Below, one piece after another: positions 15,472-25,400 of a DNA stretch of 64,000 nucleotides. The DNA comes from Actinomadura cremea (GTDB lineage: Bacteria; Actinomycetota; Actinomycetes; Streptosporangiales; Streptosporangiaceae), in assembly GCF_014648495.1 (NCBI RefSeq), contig NZ_BMRF01000005.1, positions 310,001 through 374,000 of the forward strand, in the 5' to 3' direction. A model generated the notes under the pieces. That model had not been told where the DNA came from. It did not search any database and saw nothing but the letters and a program-made list of their open reading frames with translations. A program made the position numbers and the translations under genes. Every line of letters begins with the position of its first letter. The stretch's first letter is position 1.

Positions 15472-17415
15472 TCATTCGCGGGCTGCTAGTTCGGTGACGG
15501 GGCGGGAGCGGGTGGCGGAGCGGGTGGTCCAGACGGAGGCGAGGCCCGTCACGGCGAAGGCCGAGATAGTGATGGCGGCGAGGAGGCTCCAGGGGACGGC
15601 GACGAGGGGGCGGTCGACGGCGCGCAGGGACGCGGCGAGCATGCCGGACAGGGCTCCCGCCGCCACGGTGCAGCCGAGCACGAGACCGATCGCGGTGACC
15701 GCCCAGGACTCGATCAGGGCGGCACGGACGACCTGGGCTCGGGTCAGGCCCGCGACGCGGGCGGCGGCGAACTCGGTGCGGCGTTCGCTTCCGGCGATGA
15801 CGACGGCGTTCACGACCGCGACGGCCGCGTACCCGCCCGCCATGCCCATCAGGACGGCGAGGATGCCGATGTTCATGCGCTGCTGGGCGGCGGCTCTGCC
15901 GTCGGCCCATTGGGCGACGGTCTCCACCTCGCCGATGCCGGCTCTTCGGATGGCGGCGGCGACCGTGGCCGTGGAGGCTCCGGGCGCCGTCCGGACGACC
16001 GTCCGGGCTTGGGCGGCGGCACGGGTTCGAGCGGGAATGAGGTCGCGGGGGACCAGGAAGCGTTCGGAGTAGTTCTCCAAGGTCGGTGGGAGTGCGGCGA
16101 CGACCTTCAGGCGGACTTTGCGGCCGTCGATCGTCGCCGTGGCGGTGGAGCCGACGCGGATCCCTTCGGCGGCCAGGCCGGGGCCGATGGCGATGGTGCG
16201 GCCGTGCAGCCGCTTCAGTGAGCCCGCGTTGGCCTGGAGGTGGTGGGTTCGGCGGTAGGCGGCGGAGTCGACGGCGATGATCCCGGCGTAGTGGGTACGG
16301 CGGCCTGGTCGCCCCGCCGCGTGATGGCGGGCCCGCACACTCATCTCGACGGACAGTTCGGTGGACGTGTCGGCGACGCCCGGGACGGACGCGATGCGTT
16401 CGGCGGCGGCGCCCGTGGAGGTGACCACGAGGTCGCCGTTGACCAGGCGCCGCTGCTCCTCCCCCGCCATGAGAGCGAGTGAGCCGAGCGTGCCGGTGAG
16501 GCCGATGAGGAGGGCGACGAGCACGATGAGCGGGGCCGCCGTGGAGGCGCTGCGCCGCACGCCGTCGCGCAGGTTGGCTTGGGCGAGTTCGCCCAGGGTG
16601 CTGCGGCGCAGGAGGAGGCCGAGCACGCGGCCGGTGAGCGGTACGACGAGCGGGCTGAGCGCGCTGAGGGCGACCGATCCCATGATGGAGATGCCGATGC
16701 CCAGCAGGAGTGCGCCGAGGAGATCGGCCGACTGGGCGAGGGTCGCCATCCAGATGGTGAAGGCGAGGCAGGACACTCCCGAGAGCCATCGGGCCGGCGT
16801 CATCACGCGGGCGGCTCCGCCGACGTCGCGCATGGCGTCCAGCGGGCGGACCTTGGCCGCGCGGCGAGCGGCGGCGAGGACCCCGGTGAGGGACACCCCG
16901 ATCCCGATGCAGGGCGAGACGATGAGGACACCCGCGTCCCAGCCGGGGGTGAAGCCGTCCGGCAGGAAGCCGAGGCGGACCATCAGCCAGGATTGCAGCC
17001 ACGTCGCCGGGATTCCGGCGAGGATGCCGATGGCGGTGCCGACCAGGCCGAGCAGCAGCGCCTCGCCGAGCAGCAGCGCGACGAGCCCGGCACGGCCTCC
17101 GCCGAGGAGGCGGAGCAGGGCGAGCTCGCGGCGGCGCTGCGAGACCGTGAAGGCGAAGGTCGAGCTGACGATGAAGATCGTGAGGAAGGTCGCCAGCATG
17201 AGCGTCATGCCGAGGACGGTGGCTGCTCCGGCGTAGTCCTCGCGGAGTTGCTCTTCGGCACGGCCCGTGATGCCGGGTGGGAGCGGCGCGCGATCGGTGG
17301 AGATCATGACCAGGAGCGACGCCTGGACCAGCGCCACACCGAGCGCGACGGCGGTGACGGCTCCGGCGAAGAGGCGGCGATGCTCGCGGAAGGTGTGCAG
17401 GGAGATCGTCAGCAC
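15472..17415 (-). CDS. MacB/FtsX-type ABC transporter permease
   Basis: 647 residues from GTG at 17415, which overlaps the ATPase gene by 7 nt. About eight transmembrane helices in two FtsX-like halves are visible: one helix at ~18-38, a block after the first large exported loop, and helices near the C-terminus. The sequence S-Q-R-R-R-E-L-A-L-L-R-L-L-G-G is the coupling-helix signature of this class, repeated in degenerate form late in the protein (G-S-E-R-R-T-E-F-A-A-A-R-V-A-G-L). Such permeases work with an LolD/MacB-like ATPase in export, lipoprotein handling or antimicrobial-peptide resistance. It is divergent from a two-component system, an arrangement like Bce-type resistance modules. 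Its substrate is unknown. Confidence 0.9.
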   Translation of the reverse strand: MLTISLHTFREHRRLFAGAVTAVALGVALVQASLLVMISTDRAPLPPGITGRAEEQLREDYAGAATVLGMTLMLATFLTIFIVSSTFAFTVSQRRRELALLRLLGGGRAGLVALLLGEALLLGLVGTAIGILAGIPATWLQSWLMVRLGFLPDGFTPGWDAGVLIVSPCIGIGVSLTGVLAAARRAAKVRPLDAMRDVGGAARVMTPARWLSGVSCLAFTIWMATLAQSADLLGALLLGIGISIMGSVALSALSPLVVPLTGRVLGLLLRRSTLGELAQANLRDGVRRSASTAAPLIVLVALLIGLTGTLGSLALMAGEEQRRLVNGDLVVTSTGAAAERIASVPGVADTSTELSVEMSVRARHHAAGRPGRRTHYAGIIAVDSAAYRRTHHLQANAGSLKRLHGRTIAIGPGLAAEGIRVGSTATATIDGRKVRLKVVAALPPTLENYSERFLVPRDLIPARTRAAAQARTVVRTAPGASTATVAAAIRRAGIGEVETVAQWADGRAAAQQRMNIGILAVLMGMAGGYAAVAVVNAVVIAGSERRTEFAAARVAGLTRAQVVRAALIESWAVTAIGLVLGCTVAAGALSGMLAASLRAVDRPLVAVPWSLLAAITISAFAVTGLASVWTTRSATRSRPVTELAARE

Positions 17416-18164
17416 GGTGCGGCCTCCAACTGCGCGAGACGCTCGGCGACGGCACGGGCGGTCGGGTTCTCGAGGCGGTCGACGAGCCGTCCGTCGGACA
17501 GGAAGACGACCGCGTCGGCATGGGCGGCGGCTGCCGGGTCGTGGGTGACCATCGCGACGGTCTGCCTCTCCTGGTCGACCATCCGGCGGAGCAGGGCCAG
17601 GACGGTGCGGGCGGACGCGGAGTCGAGCGCGCCGGTGGGCTCGTCGGCGAACAGGACGGCGGGTCTGGTGACCATGGCTCGGGCGATCGCCACCCGCTGC
17701 TGCTGGCCGCCGGAGAGTTCTCTCGGTCTGTGCCGCAGCCGGTCGCCGAGCCCGACGGAGGCGAGCACGGCGCGGACGTCCGCGCGGGACACCCGGCGGC
17801 CGGCCAGTTTCAGCGGGAGCGTCACGTTCTGTTCGGCGGTCAGCGAGCCGATCAGGTTGAAGCTCTGGAAGACGAACCCCATGGTGCTGCGGCGCAGCCC
17901 GGTGAGCACATGGTCGGGCGCCCAGGTGATGTCCTGGCCGGCGAGGAGCACGTGCCCGCCGTCCACCCGGTCGAGCCCGGCGGCGCAGTGCAGCAGCGTG
18001 GACTTCCCGGAACCGGACGGGCCCATGACGGCCGTCCATGACCCGACGGGGAACGCCATGCTGACCCCGTCGAGAGCGCGGACCCGCGCGTTTCCGCCTC
18101 CATGATCGCGAATGACTCCGCGCAGTTCGGACGCCGGAACCCCGGCCATCGGTGTGATCGACAT
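17409..18164 (-). CDS. ABC transporter ATP-binding protein (MacB/LolD type)
   Basis: 251 residues from ATG at 18164, preceded by GAGGGGG with 6-nt spacing. Complete nucleotide-binding domain: Walker A G-P-S-G-S-G-K-S-T, Q-loop F-Q-S-F-N-L, signature L-S-G-G-Q-Q-Q-R, Walker B V-L-F-A-D-E-P and switch H in T-H-D-P. It powers the FtsX-type permease encoded downstream. The pair is transcribed away from the histidine kinase gene 129 nt to the right, which is the likely source of its regulation. Confidence 0.93.
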   Translation of the reverse strand: MSITPMAGVPASELRGVIRDHGGGNARVRALDGVSMAFPVGSWTAVMGPSGSGKSTLLHCAAGLDRVDGGHVLLAGQDITWAPDHVLTGLRRSTMGFVFQSFNLIGSLTAEQNVTLPLKLAGRRVSRADVRAVLASVGLGDRLRHRPRELSGGQQQRVAIARAMVTRPAVLFADEPTGALDSASARTVLALLRRMVDQERQTVAMVTHDPAAAAHADAVVFLSDGRLVDRLENPTARAVAERLAQLEAAPC

Positions 18165-18293
18165 GTCATCCCCCTCGCTTCCGCAGTCCAAGGAACCACC
18201 AGAGGGGCGGGGACCGGATCACGTCCGTCCACCATTTCGAAGGTATGGCCAGGCATAATCCGGGTCGTGCGGCGGGTGGCTAGGTTGGGGGCC

Positions 18294-19625
18294 ATGACCG
18301 GCGGCGAGGCTCGTACCGCGCTGGAATCGGCGAGGAGACGCCGGTTCCTCCTCACGCGTTGGCCATGGCGATGCGCGGGATACCTGCTCACGACGCCGAT
18401 CCCCATGCTGGCGGCGGCCGTGCCCTTCGGCCTGTTCGCGCTGCCGTGGGCGGAGGCGCTCTCGTCGCGGCACGACGTCGCCGCGCGGCTCCTGCTCGGC
18501 GCGCTCGGCGTCCTGCTCGTCGCGGGGATCGGCCCGCTGGTGGCGGTGCCGGTCGCCGAGGTCGAACGCCGCCGGCTCCGGATGGTCGACGCCCGTCCCG
18601 TCCTCCCGGCGCGTGCGCGTGCGCGCGCGACCGGCGCGGACCCTTGGCCGTGGTCGCCCGTCCGGTACGGCGAAGCGGCGGTCTGGCGGGAGATGGGCTA
18701 CGCGCTCCTGCTGGTCACCGTGGCGCCCGTCCTGTACGGGGCGTTCCTGGTGTACGTCCTGGTCGTGGCCGGCCTGGTGCTCAGCCCGTTACTTGCCCGC
18801 GGTGGCGGGCAGCCGGTCGCGCTCGGCGTGGTCGAGGTCGCCACGCCCGTGACCGCGGTCCCGTACGCGCTCGCCGGAATCGCTCTCCTCGCCGTCCTCC
18901 CGTATCTGGCCGCCCTCCTCGCGGGCGCGCACGGCGCGGTGGCGCGCGCGCTGCTCGGACGCGGCCGCGACGAGCGCCTTCAGGCCGAACTCGTCGAGGT
19001 CTCCCGGTCGCGCGCCCGGCTGGTGGACGCCTTCGAGGCCGAACGCCGCCGCATCGAGCGCGACCTGCACGACGGCGCGCAGCAGCGGCTCCTCGGCCTG
19101 ACGCTGCAACTCGGCCTCGCCCGCGTGGACCTCCCGCCCGGCTCGGACGCCGGGCGGAGCGTCGCCGAGGCGCACGAGCAGGCCAAGCTGCTGATGGTCG
19201 AGCTGCGCGAGCTGATCCGCGGCATCCATCCCCGGGTCCTGACGGACCGGGGACTGCCCGCGGCCCTGCGGGAGCTCGCCGACCGGTCCCCGGTTCCGGT
19301 GACCGTCGAGGCCGACCTGCCGGGGCGCCTGTCCCGACACGAGGAGGGCACGGCGTACTTCGTGGCCGCCGAGGCGCTGGCCAACGTCGCCAAGCACAGC
19401 CGGGCGACGCGGGCCCGCCTGACCGTCCGGCTCCAGGACGACGGCGTGCTCGTGCTGGAGGTCGAGGACGACGGGCGCGGCGGGGCCGCCCCGGCCCTGG
19501 GCACGGGCCTGACGGGCCTGGCCGACCGGGCGGCGGTGATCGACGGGAGAATGCTGCTGTCCAGTCCGGCCGGAGGGCCGACCGTCCTGCGCGTGGAGTT
19601 GCCTTGCAGCCGACCATCCGGGTAG
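18294..19625 (+). CDS. Sensor histidine kinase (NarL-partner, HisKA_3 type)
   Basis: 443 residues from ATG at 18294. A TAGGTT at 18281-18286 may be its -10 box, giving a very short leader. Residues ~20-225 contain about five membrane helices without a large exported sensor domain, an intramembrane-sensing look. The dimerisation segment E-R-R-R-I-E-R-D-L-H259-D-G-A-Q-Q-R-L carries the phospho-accepting His. HATPase motifs follow (E-A-L-A-N-V-A-K-H, D-D-G-R-G-G, G-T-G-L-T-G-L). It is coupled to the next gene by a 22-nt overlap and is divergent from an ABC transporter that it may sense for. Confidence 0.9.
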   Translation: MTGGEARTALESARRRRFLLTRWPWRCAGYLLTTPIPMLAAAVPFGLFALPWAEALSSRHDVAARLLLGALGVLLVAGIGPLVAVPVAEVERRRLRMVDARPVLPARARARATGADPWPWSPVRYGEAAVWREMGYALLLVTVAPVLYGAFLVYVLVVAGLVLSPLLARGGGQPVALGVVEVATPVTAVPYALAGIALLAVLPYLAALLAGAHGAVARALLGRGRDERLQAELVEVSRSRARLVDAFEAERRRIERDLHDGAQQRLLGLTLQLGLARVDLPPGSDAGRSVAEAHEQAKLLMVELRELIRGIHPRVLTDRGLPAALRELADRSPVPVTVEADLPGRLSRHEEGTAYFVAAEALANVAKHSRATRARLTVRLQDDGVLVLEVEDDGRGGAAPALGTGLTGLADRAAVIDGRMLLSSPAGGPTVLRVELPCSRPSG

Positions 19626-20269
19626 TCCTCGCCGAAGACGGCGTGCTGTTGCGTGAGGGGCTCGCCGGCCTGCTCGCGCGGTTCGGGTTCGAGGTCGTGG
19701 CCGCGGTGGGCGACGCCGGGGCGCTCGCGGACGCCGTGGCGGCGCACGAGCCCGACCTGGTCGTGACCGACATCCGGATGCCGCCGGACTTCACCGACGA
19801 GGGCCTGCGCGCCGCCGTGGAGCTGCGCGCCACCAGGCCCCACCTCGCCGTCGTCGCGCTCAGCCAGTACGTGGAGCTGAGCTACGCGGGCGAACTGCTC
19901 GACTCGCACGACGGGGCCCGCACCGGCTACCTGCTGAAGGACCGCGTGGTCGACGTCCAGGAGTTCACGAGCGCGCTCCGGCAGGTCGTGGACGGCGGCA
20001 CGGTCGTCGATCCGTCCGTCGTCCGGCAACTGCTGCGCCGCAGCGAGGACCCGCTCGCGCGGCTGTCCGCCCGGGAACATGAGGTCCTCGCGCTCATGGC
20101 CGAGGGGCACTCCAACACGGCGATCGCCCGGCGTCTCGTCGTCGCGGAGGTGACCGTGGGCAAGCACGTCGGCAGCATCCTCGGCAAGCTCGACCTGCCC
20201 CTCGCCGAGGACACGAACCGCCGCGTCCTGGCCGTCCTGGAGTACCTCCGGAGCACCGCCACCGCCTGA
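19604..20269 (+). CDS. LuxR/NarL-family response regulator
   Basis: 221 residues. A TTG at 19604 is the best start: it begins the receiver domain (Q-P-T-I-R-V-V-L-A-E-D), has TGGAG upstream and lies inside the end of the kinase gene; no ATG or GTG fits. The receiver has E11-D12 and the phospho-acceptor D56 (V-V-T-D-I-R-M-P). The LuxR helix-turn-helix (L-S-A-R-E-H-E-V-L-A-L-M-A-E-G, T-V-G-K-H-V) fills the last 65 residues. It is the cognate regulator of the preceding kinase and probably controls the divergent ABC genes. Confidence 0.92.
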   Translation: MQPTIRVVLAEDGVLLREGLAGLLARFGFEVVAAVGDAGALADAVAAHEPDLVVTDIRMPPDFTDEGLRAAVELRATRPHLAVVALSQYVELSYAGELLDSHDGARTGYLLKDRVVDVQEFTSALRQVVDGGTVVDPSVVRQLLRRSEDPLARLSAREHEVLALMAEGHSNTAIARRLVVAEVTVGKHVGSILGKLDLPLAEDTNRRVLAVLEYLRSTATA

Positions 20270-20331
20270 CCCCCGCGCACCGACCGGTCTCGGATGTCGG
20301 GGGCGGCGCTCGGCGAACTCCGGTGGACGCG

Positions 20332-20364
20332 GTGACCGCGGAAACGCCGTGACCGCGAAACGCC
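20332..20364 (+). repeat. Short tandem duplication between convergent genes
   Basis: GTGACCGCGGAAACGCC (20332-20348) is followed directly by GTGACCGCGAAACGCC (20349-20364). The 109-nt gap between the response regulator and HxlR genes otherwise shows nothing clear. Confidence 0.7.
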
Positions 20365-20378
20365 GTGCTGACACGGGA

Positions 20379-20840
20379 TCAGGTGTGCCGTCGCACCGTG
20401 GTCGTATCGCTCGTCAGTGGCGTTCCGTCCGGTGCCACGGGCAGGAGGTCGGGTACGCGGGCGCCGTTGCCGTCGACCAGGACCGAATGCGTCTCGCCCG
20501 CGCCGAAAGCGTGGCGTTCGCCCCACTGTCGCAGCGTGACGATCACTGGGAACAGGTCCTCGCCCTCTCGGGTGAGCGCGTACAGCCTGCGTCTGCCCGA
20601 GGGGGCGTCGACCTGGACGAGCAGGCCGTGGGCGGTGAGCTTGCGGAGCCGGTCGGTGAGGATGTTGCGGGCGATGCCCGTGCGCCGCTGGAAGTCGGTG
20701 AACGAGCGGGCGCCGTCCATCGCGTCGCGGATGATGAGCAGGCTCCACCGGTCGCCGACCAGATCGACCGTGCGGGCGACCGGACAGCTCGGGTCCGTCC
20801 ACGAAGGGCTCTGCCCGCCGGTGCCGTCGTCCGTCATCAC
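20379..20840 (-). CDS. HxlR-family transcriptional regulator
   Basis: 153 residues from ATG at 20840 (a second ATG follows at once). Winged helix of the HxlR/MarR-like class: C-P-V-A-R-T-V-D-L-V-G-D-R-W-S-L-L-I-I-R-D, then F-T-D-F-Q-R-R-T-G-I-A-R-N-I-L-T-D-R-L-R-K-L. The single Cys near residue 19 is typical of this family, some members of which sense oxidants or electrophiles through it. Divergent from an MFS gene 67 nt away. The gap contains a repeated palindromic element that is the probable operator. Confidence 0.93.
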   Translation of the reverse strand: MMTDDGTGGQSPSWTDPSCPVARTVDLVGDRWSLLIIRDAMDGARSFTDFQRRTGIARNILTDRLRKLTAHGLLVQVDAPSGRRRLYALTREGEDLFPVIVTLRQWGERHAFGAGETHSVLVDGNGARVPDLLPVAPDGTPLTSDTTTVRRHT

Positions 20841-20850
20841 CCCTCCAAAG

Positions 20851-20905
20851 AGTTGCGTAATGAAACCATTCTGGCCTAGCTTCTAGCCAGTTGCAAAATG
20901 CAACC
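20851..20905. promoter_or_regulatory. Probable HxlR operator region with two repeated sites
   Basis: Two direct copies of a 17-mer, AGTTGCGTAATGAAACC (20851-20867) and AGTTGCAAAATGCAACC (20889-20905), match at 14 of 17 positions. They lie 38 bp apart, close to four helical turns. The second copy holds a perfect inverted repeat GTTGCA-AAA-TGCAAC. Between them lies CTGGCCTAG-CT-TCTAGCCAG, an almost perfect inverted repeat. The arrangement fits dimers on both divergent promoters. Confidence 0.65.
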
Positions 20906-20907
20906 GA

Positions 20908-22176
20908 ATGGGGGTGTGGTCTGTGCGCTGGAGAACGAGGCTGCTGCTGGCGGTGGTGTGCGGGGTCGCGGTGGCGAGCGTCTACGCCGGGCAACCGGTG
21001 CTGGGCCCGATGGGGCGCGATCTGGACGTTCCGGTCGACTCGCTCGGCTGGTTCGTGGCCACCGGCCAGCTCGGCTATCTGGCAGGGCTGGTGCTACTGG
21101 TGCCCCTGGGCGACATGCTCGACCGCAGGCGCCTGATCGCCGCGCACCTCGTCCTGGTGGCCGCGGGAACGGCGATCACCGCGGCCGCCCCGGTCGCCTG
21201 GGCGGCGTTCTCCGGACTGGCCGTGGCCGGCGTGTTCGCGGTGGTGGTGCAGACCACCGTCGCCTACGCCGCGTCGATCTCCCCGGCCGCCGAACGCGGA
21301 CGCAACCTCGGCGTGGTGACCTCGGGCGTGGTGATCGGCATCCTCGGCGGGCGCGTCATCGCGGGAGTCCTCGCGGACCTGTGGGGCTGGCGGAGCATCT
21401 ACCTGGCCCTGGCGCTCATCGCCGCCGTCCTCGCGGTGTTCACCCTCGCCCTGCTGCCCAGGGAGGTTCGCGGGGACACGGCACGGTACGGGCAGATCCT
21501 CCGATCCTTCGGCGGGCTGTTCGCCCAGCCGGTGTTCCTCGGCCGCGGGCTGATCGCCTTCTTCCTGTTCGCCTCGTTCGGCACCCTGTGGAGCGGCATG
21601 GCCCTGCCGCTGGCCGGTGCGCCGTGGCACCTCGGCGAAGCCCAGATCGGGTTCTTCGGCGTCGCCGGGCTCGCCGGAGCCCTGGGAGCCGCCCGGTCCG
21701 GACGCTGGAGCGACGCCGGGCACGCGGGCCGGGTCACCGGCGTCGCCCTGGCGCTCCTGCTCGCCTCCTGGGCGGCGATCGGACAGCTCCCGTGGTCGCT
21801 GCCACTGCTGGTCCTGGGCGTGATCCTGCTCGACTTCGCCGTCCAAGCCGTGCACGTGAGCAACCAGCACACGCTCACCGCCGCCTACCCAGACCGCACC
21901 AGCACCACCATCGGCGCCTACATGGTCTTCTACTCGCTCGGCTCGGCTCTGGGAGCAGCCGCGACCACGGCCCTGTTCGAGGCCACCGGCTGGACCGGCC
22001 CCACCGTCCTCGGCGCGACGTTCACGCTCTGCGCGCTCGCCACCTGGGCGTTCGGCACCCGTGCGCCGAGTCGCGCCGCCCGTCACCCACGCCGTCATCA
22101 CTCCCCGACGACCTCGGGCCTCGAAACCGCCGAGTGCCGCCCGAACGGCCCAGCGGACACCGTCGCCTGCCGTTAG
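20908..22176 (+). CDS. MFS transporter (DHA1-like efflux)
   Basis: 422 residues from ATG at 20908 (an in-frame GTG at 20923 is possible). Twelve hydrophobic segments. The first helix carries Y-A-G-Q-P-V-L-G-P, and the loop between helices 2 and 3 carries G-D-M-L-D-R-R-R-L (motif A). A symmetry-related loop with G-R-W-S-D-A-G-H follows helix 8. These features fit a drug or metabolite exporter of the major facilitator superfamily. The divergent HxlR gene is its likely repressor. Substrate unknown. Confidence 0.92.
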   Translation: MGVWSVRWRTRLLLAVVCGVAVASVYAGQPVLGPMGRDLDVPVDSLGWFVATGQLGYLAGLVLLVPLGDMLDRRRLIAAHLVLVAAGTAITAAAPVAWAAFSGLAVAGVFAVVVQTTVAYAASISPAAERGRNLGVVTSGVVIGILGGRVIAGVLADLWGWRSIYLALALIAAVLAVFTLALLPREVRGDTARYGQILRSFGGLFAQPVFLGRGLIAFFLFASFGTLWSGMALPLAGAPWHLGEAQIGFFGVAGLAGALGAARSGRWSDAGHAGRVTGVALALLLASWAAIGQLPWSLPLLVLGVILLDFAVQAVHVSNQHTLTAAYPDRTSTTIGAYMVFYSLGSALGAAATTALFEATGWTGPTVLGATFTLCALATWAFGTRAPSRAARHPRRHHSPTTSGLETAECRPNGPADTVACR

Positions 22177-22305
22177 CCAAGGGCGCGGTCCGTGGAGCGC
22201 TCGTCGGGCCGTTCCGGTATCGGGCGGCTCGACCTCGGCGGTCTCCGCCTGGTCGTCCGTCGGGGCGGCGCGACGCGGATGGGCCGCCGCCGGACGAAGG
22301 CCGCG

Positions 22306-22329
22306 GTGGAGGTCGGGGTGGAGGTCGGG
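22306..22329 (+). repeat. Two-copy 12-bp tandem repeat
   Basis: GTGGAGGTCGGG occurs at 22306-22317 and 22318-22329, with a degenerate third start after it. It lies in the 275-nt gap before the carboxylase gene, which otherwise holds only the palindrome at 22414. Confidence 0.7.
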
Positions 22330-22413
22330 GTGGATGGGCATTCCACCCAAGGAGTGCTGCTCGATCATGTATCAGCGCACACTTGCCAAAAGGGGTACAC
22401 GCTCCCCATGATG

Positions 22414-22435
22414 GCGTTGACGCCAATGTCAACGC
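22414..22435. promoter_or_regulatory. Perfect inverted repeat upstream of the acyl-CoA carboxylase gene
   Basis: GCGTTGAC (22414-22421), GCCAAT spacer, GTCAACGC (22428-22435): 8-bp perfect arms, ending 16 nt before the carboxylase ATG. The size and symmetry suit a TetR- or GntR-type dimer. The TetR gene at 26545 is the nearest candidate. Confidence 0.55.
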
Positions 22436-22451
22436 GCAGGTGAGGGACGGC

Positions 22452-25400
22452 ATGCAGCGGATCTTGGTAGCCAACCGGGGAGAGATCGCCGTCCGGATCG
22501 CACGCGCCGCCGCGCAGCTCGGGGTGCGGTCCGTCGCCGTTCACCCGCGCGACGACGCGGGCTCGCTGCATACGCGGATCGCCGATGGGGCGCACGAGCT
22601 TCCCGGGGAGGGCGCCGCCGCCTACCTGGACGTCGCGCGGCTCGTCGCCGCGGCGCGCGAGACCGGGTGCGACGCCGTCCATCCGGGCTACGGGTTCCTC
22701 AGCGAGAACGCCGGGTTCGCCCGCAGGTGCGCGGAGGAGGGGCTGACGTTCATCGGTCCGCGCCCGGAACTGCTCGAGTTGTTCGGCGACAAGGCACGCG
22801 CGCGGGAGTTGGCGGTACGGCTCGGTGTACCGGTGGTCCCGGGGACGCGCGCCGCGACCACGCTCGCGGAGGCACGGGCGTTCGCGGACGAGCACGGTCC
22901 CGTGATGCTCAAGGCGCTCGCGGGGGGCGGCGGGCGCGGGATGCGGGCCGTCATCGAACCGGAGGAGCTGGACGAGGCGTTCGAGCGGTGTCGTTCGGAG
23001 GCCCAGCAGGCGTTCGGAAACGGTGGGCTGTACGTCGAACGGTTGCTGACATCGGCACGCCACGTCGAGGTGCAGATCGCGGGGGACGGGACCACGGTTC
23101 GGCACCTGGGGGATCGGGACTGCAGTGTGCAACGGCGGCACCAGAAGCTCGTCGAGATCGCCCCGAGCCCCGGGCTGCACGAGGACGTTCGCGCACGGCT
23201 GCTGGACGCGGCCACTCGGATGGCGGAAGACGTCGGATACGAGGGCCTCGGGACGTTCGAGTTCCTCCTGCGAGCCGACGATTTCTGGTTCATCGAGGCG
23301 AACCCACGCCTCCAGGTCGAGCACACGGTGACCGAAGAGGTCACGGGTGTCGATCTGGTGCAAGCACAGATCCGGCTCGCGGACGGCGCGTCCCTGCAAG
23401 ACGTCGGACTCGAACGGGCACCCGCACCGGAGGGCTTCGCCGTGCAGGTCCGTGTGAACCTGGAGACGCTCGATGACGGTGGGGCGCCGCGCCCGCGCGC
23501 GGGGACGCTGTCGGCGTTCGTCCCACCGACCGGCCCCGGGGTGCGGGTCGACACTTACGGTTATCCGGGGTACCGGACGAGCCCGCGCTACGACTCGCTC
23601 ATCGCGAAGGTCATCGCACGTGGGGCCACGTTCGAGGCCGCTCTGGGGCGGGCCTACGGGGCCTTGGGCGAGTTCCACCTGGAAGGGGTGCCGACCAGCA
23701 TTCCCCTACTGCAAAGCATCCTGCGGCATCCGGACGTCGCAGAGGGAAACTGGACCACCACGTTCGTCGTCGACCATCTGGCCGAACTCATCGAGGGCGA
23801 TCACCGGCGCCTGTACTTCGAGGAACGCCCCTCCGAAGAGACCCCGTCCACGGCAACCCCCCAGGCGCCCCCTTCCGGCCAAGCCACAGCACCAGAAGCA
23901 CCAGAAACGCCAGAAACGCCAGCAGCACCAGAAACGCCAACAGCACCAAAACCCCCACAACCACCGGAAGGAACGGACGCGGTCGTGGCGCCGATGCAGG
24001 GGACGGTCGTCACCCTGGAGGCGTCCGAGGGGGATCGGGTCGCGCCCGGCGCCCGGTTGATGGTCCTCGAGGCCATGAAGATGGAGCACGTCGTGCGGGC
24101 GGGTTCGGGCGGGATCGTCCGGAAGGTCGTTCCGGCGAAGGGCGATCTGGTCGATGAGGGCGCGCCGCTGTTCTTCGTCGAGCCCGCCGACGTGACGGGC
24201 GCGGCGGCGGAGCGGGAGACGGCCGACGCCGGCTGGGCCGCCGAGGTCGAGGAGATCCACCGGCGCCGGGAGTTCGCCCACCGCATGGGCGGGCCGGAGA
24301 AGGTCGCGCGGCAGCACGCGTCGGGCCGGCTGACCGTCCGGGAGCGCGTCGAGCTGCTGGTCGATCCGGGCAGCTTCGCCGAGATCGGGTCGCTCACCGG
24401 GTTCGCCGAGCACGACGGGGACGGGCGGCTCACGTCGCTGCTGCCCGCGAACTTCGTGGCGGGGACGGCCCGGATCGACGGACGCAAGGTCGTGCTGGGG
24501 GCGGACGACTTCACCGTCCGGGGCGGGTCGGGGGACGCGGCGATCCACGCGAAGCAGGTGTACTCCGAGGAGTACGCGCGGGAGATGCGGCTGCCGGTGG
24601 TCCGGCTGCTGGACGGCGCGAGCGGCGGCGGCAGCGTCAAGATGGCGCAGGAGGCGGGGTTCACGTACGTGCCGGTGAACCCGGCGTGGGACGCGGTCGT
24701 GGACAACATGTCGCTGGTCCCGGTGGTCGCCGCGTGCCTCGGGCCGACCGTGGGGCTCGGCGCCGCCCGGCTCGTCATGTCGCATCTGTCGGTCATGGTG
24801 GAAGGGATCGGGCAACTTTTCACGGCCGGGCCGCCGGTCGTGCGCGGCGGCACCGGCGAGGACCTCACCAAGGAGGAGCTGGGCGGCGCCGGGATCCACC
24901 GGAACAACGGCGCGATCGAGCGCTTCGTCCACACCGAGGAGGCCGCCTTCGACGTCATCAGGCGGTTCCTGTCGTACCTGCCCGGCAGCGTGTTCGAGCT
25001 CCCGCCCGTCTCCCCCGGCTCCGATCCGGCCGACCGCCGGGCGGACGACCTGCTGACGGCCGTCCCGCGCAACCCGCGCGCGCCCTACCGGATCGATCCC
25101 ATCCTGGACGCGGTGTTCGACGCGGGTTCGGTGTTCCGGTACGCCGAGTACGGGGGCGCGACGGTGACGGCGCTGGCGCGGCTGGACGGCCGTCCGGTCG
25201 GCGTGATCGCCGCCGACCCGTTCAAGGGCGCCACGATGTCGGTGGAGGGCGCGCAGGCCGTCACCCGCCTGGTGGACCTGTGCGAGACGTTCCACCTGCC
25301 CATCGTCAGCCTCACCGACCAGGCCGGGATGACGATCGGGTCGTCCGCGGAACGGCGCGCGACCATCCGGCACGGCGCGCGCGCCATCGCCGCCGTGTAC

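Noticed and set aside
23830-23970. Repeated CCAGAAACGCC-like DNA, first considered a separate repeat element
   Set aside because: It is the coding sequence of the Pro/Ala/Glu/Thr linker between carboxylase domains and stays in frame.
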